From Dugong dugon (lineage: Eukaryota; Chordata; Mammalia; Sirenia; Dugongidae): a stretch of 64,000 bases of DNA. Position numbers and translations under genes: made by a program. The notes below the pieces were generated by a model. The model did not search any database. It was not told the origin of the DNA and saw only the letters and a list, made by a program, of their open reading frames with translations. How positions within the stretch are numbered: the first letter of the stretch is position 1; each line of letters opens with the position of its first letter. The stretch is taken from positions 2,401,001-2,465,000 of the forward strand of contig CM057480.1 of NCBI GenBank assembly GCA_030035585.1, given 5' to 3'. This document shows positions 43,991-55,211 of the stretch, piece by piece.

Positions 43991-44596
43991 CCCATCACTG
44001 GTTTTGCCAAGCTTCCTCTAGTTTTACTTCCACCTTATGTTTCCACTTTGCCCTGAACGGCACGCCCATCACGTGGAAACTGCTGAACCATCCATCAGCC
44101 TTTTCATTTTCCAATGCCTTATCCTTACATCCCCGGTAGGAAGAGAATTAATTGATCAGAGAAGGAAGTTGCTACACAGGGGCTGTCACTGCTGAACACT
44201 CCTTCCTTCCAGACAAGCAAGTCAGCTGAATTCACTCCGGCTGGGCCAGAGTGGGTTTCTCATACTAGAAAGCGGGGTGAATTGTGTCTTTAAGAAGGCC
44301 CAGACGCTCAATACGCATACTCTTTCCTCTCATTACCCCATTAATTCATGAGGCGCAACTGAAATAAAATGTTGCTACATACTTCCAGCCAAGTAAAAGA
44401 AACCTCATTCCCCCAAGCCAAAACTAATATTGCACATGAAACTGGCTGGAAAGCCGATATAGAGAGCAAGTAGAGCGTTTCATGAATATATGGGGCAACC
44501 CTAAGCTGGGAAACCAAAGCTGTGAGGGAGTCCCAGCACTCTCCTGAACCACACTGCAGCTTCACAGGCTGGCGAATGAAGGAGCTCTTCTGATCC

Positions 44597-44868
44597 TTGT
44601 TGTTGTCAGCTGCTGTAGAGCTGGCCACCAACTCATGGTGACCCCAAGCACAGGGGGCTCTGTGATCCATAGGGTTTTCATTGGCTGATTTTGAGGAGTA
44701 GATCACCAGGCCTTTCTTCCTAGTCTGTCTGGAAGCTCTGCTGAAACCTCTTCAGCATCACAGCAACACACAAGTCTCTACTGACAGATGGGTGGTGGCT
44801 GTGCATGAGATGCATTAGCCAGGAATCCAACCTGCGTCTCCCACATGGAAGGTGAGAATTCTACCACT
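44597..44868 (-). mobile_element. tRNA-Gly-headed SINE, minus
   Basis: The inverted tail 'ttgttgtcagctgctgtaga' is followed by the body 'ggcctttcttcctagtctgt' and 'gatgggtggtggctgtgcat'. The reversed tRNA head has 'gaatccaacctgcgtctccc' (B-box region) and 'aaggtgagaattctaccact'. Confidence 0.85.
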
Positions 44869-45654
44869 CCTTCTATTTTGAGCCCAGATTTTGCTTTTCT
44901 TAAACAAGGACCAAAATACTGATAGGCCCTTTGGCTTTGAGACTTTCACTAGACCATTTCCTCTTCCAGGAAAATGTAACAAACTTGTTCCACCTGCAAA
45001 ACGTAACAAACTTCTTAGGTCTTTTACAACTTGCGCCTCCATCCTCCTGTGACAAAGTTTAAAGCTTGGACCCATCATCTGGCTAATGATCGCCAGCAAT
45101 GACCAAATGTGTAAATGGTCCCTTTATGATGGCACTACTGGTCTCATTTAAAAAGGCTTTACTTTCATTAAGGACATACATATTAATCTTTTTGCTTGTC
45201 TTTTAAAGTGAGGAAAATAAAAATGTACGCACTTTCTTCTCCAGACTACATTGTTAGACTGGAGCTTTGCGATAAATAACTACACAAACATTTTAATGGC
45301 ATTTTAGAAACACGTTTGGAGGCACAAACACGAGGGCCAGACAGAAGCTTTAACACAGACACGCGCGCTATCCTCACTGCCGACCGTATGTGGACATCTC
45401 ACCATGGGCCTTCACGAGGCTTGTGCCATCTGGTTCCCGCCCAGCTGTTTAGTCTTCTCTCAGGCCTTCCCTGTCACCCCTTGTGACCTTTTGGCCACAC
45501 TAACCTTTTCTGGAGGGACCTGTGTTCTCTCTAATCTTGGCACGTCTGCGCGCCCCGAAAACCTCCGACGTTGGCATGGAAATCTTCCGTGTCACTCAAG
45601 CGTGTTCCACTTACCACATTATGATTAACGTAGTGGAGACTTGCTCGGATAGCT

Positions 45655-45790
45655 ACTTCCCCAGTGGGACATAAGCAGACCGAGGCAGGGTCTATGTGTG
45701 TGTTGCTTATGTATCTCCAATGCCTAGCACATGTTAAACACAGATTATATTTGCTGAGTGAATGAGTGAATGAATGACATCGTAATCCTA
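45655..45790 (+). mobile_element. L2 LINE 3' end
   Basis: 'gtatctccaatgcctagcac' and 'atttgctgagtgaatgagtg' with 'aatgaatgaca' are the L2 3' terminus with its (tgaa)n end. Confidence 0.7.
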
Positions 45791-45963
45791 CTCATGATTA
45801 AGCCAGCTGCCATTAGGCTATTCCAAGGATCACTCTCCCATTGGTAAGTTCTGTACTGTGGAAGGAGGAGTAATTCCTTTAGACCTTCAGGGTATAGGTA
45901 AATGGTTAACCCCCAGTGCTTCCTAGTTCTGAAGCCTGCAAAAAGGGGCTCTATGTTATTTTT

Positions 45964-46126
45964 GGAGCCCTGGTGGCGCAGTGGTTAAGAACTCAGCTGC
46001 TAACCAAAAAGTCGGCAGTTTGAGTCCACCAACTGCTCGTTGGAAACCCCATGGGGCAGTTCTGCTCTGTCTTATAGGCTGCTATGAGTCAGAATCTAAT
46101 CGACTTGATGACAACAGGTTTGGGTT
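45964..46126 (+). mobile_element. AfroSINE (deletion subfamily), with target duplication
   Basis: 'ggagccctggtggcgcagtg' to 'gacttgatgacaacaggttt'. It is flanked by tatgttattttt at 45952-45963 and 46127-46138, a perfect 12-bp duplication, which indicates a comparatively recent insertion. Confidence 0.95.
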
Positions 46127-46569
46127 TATGTTATTTTTATTCAGTCTCTTGTTGGTAGCACTTGGTTTGACTTTGAGTAAAACAAAAAAGTGCTTTTATC
46201 CTAAGAAACTCTGTCATGTGTCTACAAAGCCAGCGTTACCCACTGTATACAGGGAATTGGACCCATTCCAGGATTCTAGCTATTACATAACTGCCCAATA
46301 GTCTGTTGATTTCCTTGGTGTCTACAAGAGCTTCAGATCCCCCATGCCAACAGCATACAGTCAGCAGCATCTAGCAATTCACTCATGGTGTGTTTATGTA
46401 GTAGAGTTGGGCTTTTCCTAATATTTGAACGAGTGGGGATGGATGGTGGTTGAGTTAGAAACGGAGGATGAGACAGTCCAAGCCTTCTGACCCATAGAGG
46501 ACGTGTGACCCCACCTGGTACTTCTCTTCCAAGCATCCAATGTTCAACAGACAAATGTGAAAACAGAAT

Positions 46570-46744
46570 TAAAAAAAAAAAAAAACCCAAACCCATTGCT
46601 GCTGTCGAGTCATTTCTGGTTCATAGCAACCCTAGAGGACAGAGTAGAACTGCCCCATAGGGTTTCCAAGGAGCAGCTGGTGGATTTGAACTGTGGACCT
46701 TTTGGTTACTAGCCGAGCACTTAACCACTGCACCATCGGGACTC
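46570..46744 (-). mobile_element. AfroSINE (deletion subfamily), minus, with target duplication
   Basis: A-run, 'cccattgctgctgtcgagtc', head end 'cttaaccactgcaccatcgg'. It is flanked by tgaaaacagaat at 46558-46569 and 46745-46756, perfect over 12 bp. Confidence 0.95.
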
Positions 46745-47229
46745 TGAAAACAGAATAGATGGTGCTATTTCCACCTCCCAAGCCCATTTAAGGGCAAAGC
46801 TTCCATACATGATCTTCCTTTTGAGTTCGCTTGGAAACAAATTAATTCCAGAGAGGAAAACCGAGCGGTAAGGCCACTGCCAGCTTTGCAGGACCCCCTG
46901 TGGAGACACGCGGGCACCACAGGAAAGCTCACAGCAGGGGGAGACTGACTGGGAGCCTGAGTCTGTTGGCCAATATCCTTGGGATACTGAAGAGGGCCTT
47001 GTTCAGACAAATTGCATCTGCCTCCAAACACTCATCAATGCTTCCTTGCCCACTGCCCCCTGCACAAAACAGTGGTGACAATGTAATGAGAAAGACCTAA
47101 TCCACGACACACCTGGCATTCCAGAAGGTAATATCGACAAAGCCAAGTGGGCAAACAGCCCTTCCCAACAGACATGCAAATGAGCCTCTTTACGCAAACA
47201 TGAGTTAATGCACACTGAAGTCAGCCCTC

Positions 47230-47410
47230 TGAGACTGAATCCCCACTTATGAGCTGCGTTTCCGCCTTAACCTCCCTAAGCTTCGGTCTCCTCATCAGGA
47301 TAACCGAGCCCATAACTGGACGTACCCCACTGAGTTGTGATGAGGATTAAACGTGCTACTAAATTTAAGTGCTGAGCATTGGGTCTGGCACGTAAATAAA
47401 CGCTCCGTAA
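47230..47410 (+). mobile_element. MIR SINE
   Basis: 'cttatgagctgcgtttccg', 'ccttaacctccctaagcttc' and 'tgaggattaaacgtgctact' follow the MIR consensus through to 'gggtctggcacgtaaataaa'. Confidence 0.7.
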
Positions 47411-47489
47411 GGGTGTGACCGCAGCGTTCACGTGGTTCCACAGTACAGAGAAAGAAGGGAAGCTCCCTGCTTATCCTTGCAAACACTAG

Positions 47490-47655
47490 CAAAACCCCGA
47501 CACCAAAACCTGACAAAGTCCACACAAGAAAGAGAATGACAGACTAATCTTGTTTATGACTGTAGATGCAAAAATCCTGAATAAAATATTAGCACGTCGC
47601 ATCCAGCGACATATTAAAAGAATGACACACTGGTCAAGCAGAAGCTCCCAAAACT
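47490..47655 (+). mobile_element. L1 ORF2 fragment
   Basis: 'gacaccaaaacctgacaaag', 'gactgtagatgcaaaaatcc' and 'aaaatattagcacgtcgcat' are the well-conserved L1 reverse-transcriptase segment (PKPDK.. / ..DAKILNKIL). Confidence 0.8.
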
Positions 47656-47659
47656 GAAT

Positions 47660-47702
47660 AAATAAAAACCCACTGCCGCTGAGGTGATTCTGACTCATAG
47701 CT
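47660..47702 (-). mobile_element. AfroSINE tail fragment, minus
   Basis: Only 'cccactgccgctgaggtgat' and 'tctgactcatagc' remain. Confidence 0.7.
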
Positions 47703-47799
47703 GGGACCTTTACATTGTGACTGATCTTACTAAAAAATCAAAAAAAGAAAAGCACTATTAACAGCTTAATATGGCAATGTTTTAAGTATTAATAATAAT

Positions 47800-47935
47800 A
47801 GTAAAAAGCCGTCAAGTTGATTCTGATTCACATTGGCCCTACAGGACAGAGTAGAACTGTCCCAGAGGGTTTCCAAGGAGGGCTGGTGGCTTTGAACTGC
47901 TGCCCTTTTGGTTAGCAGCCGAATTGTTAATGTAA
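47800..47935 (-). mobile_element. AfroSINE (deletion subfamily), minus, truncated
   Basis: 'gccgtcaagttgattctgat', 'ctacaggacagagtagaact' and 'ttttggttagcagccgaatt'. The outermost head is missing. Confidence 0.85.
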
Positions 47936-49543
47936 AAGAAAGTTGTCAGTTCAGTGACCCAACTGATCAACGCTTTAGATTTAACTGAATCGGGCTGGGC
48001 CTCATTCACAATAGAGAGACACTCAGAACAAATACTTACAAAGTAGACTTCTCTTAGGTTGTGTTACAAAGATAAGATACTCCTAACAGAATCATTGAGG
48101 GAAAAGACAGAGGTGAAAGAAAAAAAAAAAAAAATCAAAACATCTGACTGGTGAGAGTCGGTCATTTGGGAAGTTTCTGCCATGACGAACAAAGCCTGTT
48201 TGTAACAGGGGGCTGTGTTAGGTCTGGATACCCAGAAGCAGGCACTGAGATGAGGGTTCGTGAATAAAAGACGCATAAAGGAAGTGCCCCCAGGAAGACC
48301 AGGATGGGGGTGGAGGGCAGCGTGGGGAAGGAGAGCAAGTCCAGCAAGAGTGTGACATCAGGCAACATCCCTTAGAGAGTGGCCTCAGCCTGATCCCATG
48401 GGGGGCTCTGGAGTGTAAGCCACAGCACCTTAGAGTGGGCCTGACCTGAGGTCAGGTTGCTGGGCTTCCATATGTCCGTACCACACAGTCACTGGTCAGG
48501 GCTGCCCAGTTCTGGGCACTTCTGGCTCCTTATGAGTCCAGTACAGGTGAAATGGCTCCAGTAGCCCGAGTCATTCCCCCAGAGTTGCAGGAGCTGGATG
48601 TTGAACCAAAAGCAAACCAAAGTGGGGTGCATGAAGAGGGAGGGATAAAAATGGTAGAAGGGATGGGAGAGATCAGGATGGAGCGCCAACACGGTTGGCC
48701 ACACGCCAACTGGATAATGAACTAAAGTGGAATCACGTCCCCAGGGCTGGATGTCCCACCACCAACCCTGGGCCCTAACCTCAAGCTTGAAAAGGTAGCC
48801 CTAACTCTTCTGGGAACATCAGTACAAGCGTAGCTTCAGGAAGAAATCAGCACCGAAGTCGGAATTAGGACCGGATCAGAGATAACAAAGAGATTTTAAT
48901 CCCCTCATTGGCAATTGTGTAATTGGTTTTTAGTGTCAGCTCACCAATTAGTGAATCACGGGTTTGTCTTTTTAAGGTACTGAAAGCATTTAAGAGAGTG
49001 AAATGTATGGAAAAAATGGAATTGATTTAGCTTGTGTTCAAAGCTAAATGAGAAAATCTATTCGGTGGAACCATATGAAATTGCCACGATCTGACTGTTT
49101 TTGACCCCAGCACTCGATATCAATTTCATATGGCTGAGCCTAAACCTTGTAAATTCATATTTCAGTTTAAAAGTTATGTAAGTACTATGTGAATGATCGT
49201 AAAATAGTGGTTGTCTCAAGTAAGTGAATTGGATATTAGACATAATACTAATAGAAACCATCGTCCTTTTTCTGGCAGCTGCCTACGAGAGGATCTAACA
49301 AACGGGCACTGAAAGCAGAGCTGACAAGATGTCAGTGTCCATCCATACTGACGCACCTCCTCTACATTGTTAATAAAACACAGAACTCAGGCCTGCGACC
49401 AGCATCGCGCCCCATTCAAGATGCCCACTCCTCCCACCCCTGGGGAGCACTACTTAGGACAAAGTGAGATTTTATATGAGAAACAAGGTGGCAAAATTAT
49501 CATTCTGATTTCCACCTAGAAAGCCCTAGAATCATAAAATTGA

Positions 49544-49578
49544 GTGCTCACTTTGGCAGCAGATATAATAAAACGGAA
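49544..49578 (+). pseudogene. U6 snRNA-like 5' fragment
   Basis: 'gtgctcactttggcagcag' followed by 'atataataaaa' matches the first ~30 nt of U6 snRNA (gtgctc.ctt.ggcagca.atata.taaaa) with about four differences. Homology fades after 49578, so it would be a truncated retropseudogene. A chance match cannot be excluded. Confidence 0.45.
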
Positions 49579-49642
49579 AACTGCAACATAAGTGACTAGA
49601 AAGACTTACGCTAAAATTGAAAGCTTCTTTTAAATACACATG

Positions 49643-49805
49643 GCGAGCCCTGGTGGTTTCATGGTTAAGAGCTGGGCTGCTAACCAAAAGGTCGGCAGTT
49701 CGAATCCTCCAGCCACTCCTTAGGAACCCTATGGGGCAGTTCTACTCTATCCTATAGGGTTGCTGTGAGTTGGAATCGACTCGATGGCAGCAGGTTTGGT
49801 TTTTG
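49643..49805 (+). mobile_element. AfroSINE (deletion subfamily)
   Basis: 'cgagccctggtggtttcatg' to 'cgactcgatggcagcaggtt'. Confidence 0.92.
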
Positions 49806-49844
49806 GCTTTTTTGAACAGTCAGTTGTAAAATGTAATGGAAAAA

Positions 49845-50395
49845 GATCTCATTTACAACAGAAACTATCCAGGAATAACAAGAACACCAGGACCTAAGTG
49901 AACAAAATGATGTTATCCTTCTGAGGGACAGAAAAGAAGGGTAAACGGACAGACAGACAGATTCTTGGATGAGAAACCTGAAAAACTGTAAATGTATATA
50001 TTCTTCCCAAAGTAAAGGATATATTTCAAATAATTCCAACAACACTGCAAAGGAGTTTCTTTTCAACTTAAAAGAATGATTTGTTTGAAAGAATAAGCAT
50101 GGGACACTAAGCAGAAAAACTCAAAAAACCATAAACACTAGAGGAGAAACTTCTTCCAGATATTACACTGTCATGCAAAATTTCGGTAATTAAAATTGTA
50201 TGGTATGACACTGAGTTAGACAGATGAGTGGAACAGAACAGAGAAATCCAGAGACAGACCCAAGTGAAAATGGGAATTCAGAATACAGTAAAGATGGTAA
50301 CTTCAAGTCGGTGGTGGCACAAGTGGATAATGGAGTATGTGATAGGGACATCCGACTATTTGGAAAAAATAAAGTTAGTCCATCTCCTGCCACTT
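49845..50395 (+). mobile_element. L1 ORF2 fragment
   Basis: 'gacctaagtgaacaaaatg', 'tcaaataattccaacaacac', 'gtggaacagaacagagaaat' and 'agggacatccgactatttgg' follow L1 ORF2 order, with multiple frameshifts. Confidence 0.7.
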
Positions 50396-50805
50396 CTAAG
50401 GCACGGATGCAAAGCTGGCCCCTCAGAGACAAATTTCAGCACCAAAGGAGTTAACTGACTCTTGGGGCCAGATCCTACACAGCAAGACTCTCTCACCAGG
50501 TGGGGGTAGCATTTCTCCATTTCTCTGGTTCTTGACGGATTCCCTTTCCAGGGAGATAAGAAATTAACATACTTCTTCAAACCACTACTTTGTTTAAAAA
50601 GAGCATTTGTTCTCGAAAACTACCAGTGCAATGCAAAACTTAAAGATAGCAGATACAGTCATGATAAAAGTATATATAGAGAGAAATACAATCTGTCTGT
50701 CCATATACCTACCCACCATCCATTCACTTCTTCATTCAACAAATAGTGAGAGCCTACTAGATCCCCAATTTTAATCTGTATCATTCCCGATTTTAGTATA
50801 TGTGC

Positions 50806-51905
50806 GGCCGAAGCAAGCACTCAACGCTCACGGAAGCAGCAGTCAAGAAATCAAATGACATATCACATGGAGCAAATCTACTGCAAATGACCTCTTTAAA
50901 GTGTGCAAAAGCACAGATGTCACTTTGAGGACTAAAGTGCATGTTATGGGTTGAACTGTGTCCCCCCAAAATGCATGTCAACATGATTAGGCCATGATTC
51001 CCAGTACTGTGTGACTGTCCACCATTTTGTCATGTGATTTTCCTATGTGTTGTAAATCCTACCTCTATAATGTTAATGAGGCAGAATTAGAGGGAGTTAT
51101 GTTAATGAGGCAGGACTCAATCTACAATATTAGATTGTGTCTTAAGTCAATCTCTTTTGAGATATAAAAGAGAGAAGTGAGCAGAGGGACATGGGGACCT
51201 CATACCACCAAGAAAGAAGCACCAGGAGCAGAGTGTGTCCTTTGGACCCAGGGTCACCGCGCTGAGAAGCTCCTCAGTCAGGGGAAGATTGACAGCAGGG
51301 ATCTTTCCCCAGAGCCAACAGAGACAGAAAGCCTTCTCCTGGAGCTGGCACTCTGAATTCAAACTTCTAGCCTCCTAGACTGTGAGAGAATAAATTTCTC
51401 TTTGTTAAAGCCATCCACTTGTGGTATTTCTGTTATAGCACCAGTAGCTAACTAAGACACAGCACCTGACCCAAGTCATGATATTTTCAATTGCCTCATA
51501 CGCATGCAAATGACGGACAATAAATAAGGAAGACTGAAGAAGAACTGATGTGTTCGAATCATGGTGTTGGCGAAGAATATTGAATACACCGTGGACTGTC
51601 AGAAGAACAGACAAGTAGGTCCTGGAAGAAGTACAGCCAGAATGCTCCTTAGAAGCGAGGATGGTGAGACTTTGTCTCATGTACTTTGGACATGGTATCA
51701 GGAGGAAACAGTCCCTGGAGAAAGACATCATGCTTGGTAAGGTAGAGGGTCAAGACCCTCAACAAGATAGGTTGACACAGTGGCTCCAACAATTGGCTCA
51801 AGCATAACAATGATTGTCAGGATGGGGCAGGACCAGGCAGTGAGTGTTTCCTTCTGTTGTACACAGGGTCACTATGAGTTGGAACCGACTCGACAGCATC
51901 TAACA
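50806..51905 (+). mobile_element. RTE-type LINE 3' end, split by a solo LTR
   Basis: The left part (50806-50941) reads 'gaagcagcagtcaagaaatc' and 'cactttgaggactaaagtg'. The right part (51460-51905) continues 'cacctgacccaagtcatg', 'gtgttggcgaagaatattga' and 'gaaccgactcgacagcatc'. The two parts join to the order seen in the uninterrupted copy at 60050-60985. Confidence 0.88.
50942..51459 (+). mobile_element. Solo LTR, MaLR-type, nested in RTE
   Basis: The LTR starts 'tgttatgggttgaactgtg' and ends 'gctaactaagaca'. A signal 'gagagaataaatttctctt' lies near the 3' end. The flanks gtgca (50937-50941) and cagca (51460-51464) are a diverged 5-bp duplication. Best-preserved copy of the family in the window. 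Confidence 0.88.
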
Positions 51906-51919
51906 CCACCACTAAATCC

Positions 51920-52560
51920 CCAGCACAACTTTAAGTGCTAGGGATGAATCAGTGAATAAAAGGTCATCCCATACCCGGTGGAGCTTATGTTCCAGTGGGA
52001 GGAGAAAGACAATAAGCAACATACAAGCAGTATGTCAGATAGTACTTAGTTCTATGGAGAAAAGTAGGGGAAAGGGGATGGGATGGGGATTTTGGGGTAG
52101 TAGGGTATTGCTAATCACAAGGCATTTGAGCAGAAACAAAGAGGAAGTAAGAGAGTGGGTCACACGTGTATCTGGAGGAACAAGCTTGGTATGTTGCAAA
52201 GAGCAGCAAGGAGGCTACTGTGGGTTCAGGGGAGAGGACTAAGAGGGTGTCCTGGGAGATGCATTCAGAGAGGCAGCAGTGGGCTTAGATCTACAGGGTC
52301 TTACAAGCATTGTAAAGACCTGAGCTTTATGGTGATACGGGACACCGATGGACAGTTCTGAGCAGAGGTGTGGAAGGGGTCAAGGGTGGAAGCAGGGAGA
52401 TCAATTTTGAAGGAAGCTGCTGTAATCAATAATCAGGCAAAAGAAGACAGCGACTTGGACCAGAATGGAAGCAGCGGTGACGGTGAGAAGTGGATGGGAT
52501 TATGGATATACTCTGCAGGTTCAGCCAACAGGCTGTTCCCGGAAGAAATGTGAGGTGTGA
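51920..52560 (-). mobile_element. L2 LINE fragment, minus
   Basis: 'agtgctagggatgaatcagt', 'ggagcttatgttccagtggg', 'gcatttgagcagaaacaaag' and 'gtcttacaagcattgtaaag' follow the reversed L2 3' region. This is the longest L2 copy here. Confidence 0.7.
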
Positions 52561-52721
52561 GAAAAAGAGGCAAGATGAACAGAGCCCAAAGACAAACCTA
52601 CTAGAGCAGACAATTTCAGTGTTTGGCCCAGATGCCCTCAAATCTCTTTTACGTGCCTAGCCTCTACCCCATCCCCTACTTCAGGGCTTGGGACTTTCTT
52701 TTATTCCTGTCTGGGAGCCCT

Positions 52722-52886
52722 GGAGGAAACCCTGGTGGTGCAGTGGTTAAGACCTCAGCTGCGAACCAGAAGGTCAGCAGTTCGAATCCACCAGTCGCTC
52801 CTTGGAAACCCTGTGGGGCAGTTCTACTCTGTCCTACAGGGTCGCTATGAGTCGGAATCAACTCAACGGAGATTTTTTTTTTTTTA
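52722..52886 (+). mobile_element. AfroSINE (deletion subfamily)
   Basis: 'aaccctggtggtgcagtggt' to 'atcaactcaacggagat' plus T12. The neighbouring copy starts only a few bases later. Confidence 0.9.
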
Positions 52887-52888
52887 AG

Positions 52889-53067
52889 GGAGTCCTGGTG
52901 CATAATGGTTAAGCACTCGGCTAGTAATCGAAACGTTGGTGGTTCGAACCCATCCAACGGCTCCACGAGAGAAAGACCTGGCAATCTGCTTCCATAAAGA
53001 TTACAGTCTAGGAAACCCCATGGGGGTTGCTATGAGTCGGAAACTGACTCGGCCACACCCAACAACA
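52889..53067 (+). mobile_element. AfroSINE, long form
   Basis: 'gggagtcctggtgcataatg', with 'gagagaaagacctggcaatc' and 'cataaagattacagtctagg' retained, ending 'actcggccacacccaacaac'. About 20 bp before the tail are deleted. Confidence 0.9.
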
Positions 53068-53998
53068 AGAAGAGGGATTTAACCAGCGACTGGTGTTTTG
53101 GGGAGAAAGAAAGCCCAGCTTCCCGTCCAAGAGGTGGGACAATGTCCCGCAGGATCAGGCTGTGGCCACACTCAGGGGGACTTGGCCTGAGGTGGCTGCC
53201 TGCACATCACCTGGAAGCACATCCTGCCCAAACCACTCGAACATAAGTCTTCATCTCCGGGGCTGCTTCAGGGAAAGCCAGCCCAAGACACCCAAGTTCC
53301 TCTCCTTGGCTCTCCGGGTTTACTTGTTTTTGCCCCAGCTTAGCAGTCCACTCTCATGGCCTGATTTTTAAGAGGTGGTGTGCTGTTTCATGAAAAAGAT
53401 TTAAAATGCAAGGCTCCCTCTTCCCTTTTCTAAGAGGAAATGATTAAATTGCTGTTTTGCAGTTAGTTAGGAAAAAAAAAAAAAAAATCCAGAGGTTTAA
53501 CACATGTTTTCTAAACTGCCTGCACAGATTTGCCCAAGCCCTGTAGCTCTGGGAAACATCCTTCTTAATTGATCCTTGTTGTAGCTGTGGCTCCATTTGA
53601 CATTTCTAAAGCAAAATGCAGCCTTCCTTCCAAACACAGTGAATATGCACAAACGAGGCTTTTCACATATGTGAAAGCTGAGCCCCACCGCGTGATCTGA
53701 AATGCACATCTGGGCTTCCCTACCACGTCCGCACTGCTGACCGAACCAAGGGCCTGGCCTTTCTCTCGTGCACAGCTTGGCTCGGAGTTAGGATCTTTCC
53801 GGCTGCAGGGCCAGAAAATGCTAAGGCATCAGCCACGAGCAATCCAGGTGAGGAAATACAAACCTGGCTTCAGGGTACCTTGCTCCCCATCACACACTCT
53901 TGTCCTCTCAAGGCAGAAGGTTGGGGTCAGCAGGAGCAACTCAGAACCGCTAAGGAGTCTCCAGGGAATGTGGGCTCTACCTCTGCTAAGCGGGAAGG

Positions 53999-54198
53999 AA
54001 GGAGCCCTGGTGGCGCAGCGATTAAGCACTTGGCTGCTAACTGAGAGGTCAGAGGTTTGAACCCACCAGTCGATCTGCGGGAGAAGGATGTGGCAGTCTG
54101 CTTCTGCAAAGATTTACAGCCTTGGAGACCCTATGGGGCTGCTCTCCTCAATCCTTCCAGGTCGCTTTGAGCAGGAATCGACTCAATGGCAACAGGTT
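53999..54198 (+). mobile_element. AfroSINE, long form, with target duplication
   Basis: It retains 'gggagaaggatgtggcagtc' and 'gcaaagatttacagccttgg'. It is flanked by taagcgggaagg (53987-53998) and taagcaggatgg (54199-54210), 10/12. Confidence 0.92.
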
Positions 54199-55174
54199 TA
54201 AGCAGGATGGGGAAGATCAACAATGAGAGAGAGAGAGTTTGCTGCTGTGTTAGAGTCTCCACTGGGCTTAGAGCCAGGTGAGGTTTTTCTGCCTGGCATT
54301 ATGCAGGAAGTTCAAGGTGAAGTCACCAGAGGGCTTGGGGCACTGGATTAAAGACAGGAAAGGGGCGGAAAAGACTTATTATTTGCTGAGTATCGATATC
54401 CACCCTCAGGGTTCTCTTACAAGGGCAAGTGGCAAGTCCATTCATCATCTTAATGGCTGGGCCAAGATGACTGTAAACATCTGAGGGTTGCATTTTACCC
54501 GGGGCTACTATTAACTTGACAAGAGACGCTGGACAAAACAGAACACAATGGGAACCAGCTCCTGCCTTGAAGGGGAGTGGCTGAGGAGCAGAGCGAACCA
54601 AGGCTGTCTGGAATCTGCTTACACACTCAAGGATAAGGTGCACGTCTGCTTGCAAACGGTTTCGAGGCACAATGTTTCACTTCCCAGCTCTGCTTAATAT
54701 ATTTCATTTTGTTCACACGTGCGGATGCAGCTTTTATGTGGAGCTTTCTGTCTGAAAACAGGCCAGGGTACCCCCTCAAATATTAAGGTATACAAACACA
54801 TAATTGTTTAAGTCCTTCCAGCTCCATCCGGATTAGAAACTGAATCAGTTTTATCACCTGGCGCCATCTTGAGCAGTCGGCCTTGAAAGTGAGAAGAGAA
54901 ATCCAGAGAGAAAGGGACTATCCTTTCCCCAGCAAAGGTGGATATAAACTTGAAGAATTGTTTTACAAGAAAAACAAAACTTACGAGCCCTCTATGCCTC
55001 TTTTCATAAAGAATACGCTATTGAAAGCCGTGAACACTGACCTGGTGCTTTACCACTAGAAAGTTGACTTGGAAGCTGAGTTTAATACAGAACTCAAAAC
55101 ACTTACTCATCCCTCAGAAACAGCAAAAATGAACTTCCTTTGAGTAGCTTCCAACATCTTCATCCCTCACCCCC

Positions 55175-55177
<3 letters not shown>

Positions 55178-55209
<32 letters not shown>
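55178..55209. repeat. (CA)16 microsatellite
   Basis: An uninterrupted CA tract of about 32 bp. Confidence 0.97.
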
Positions 55210-55211
<2 letters not shown>

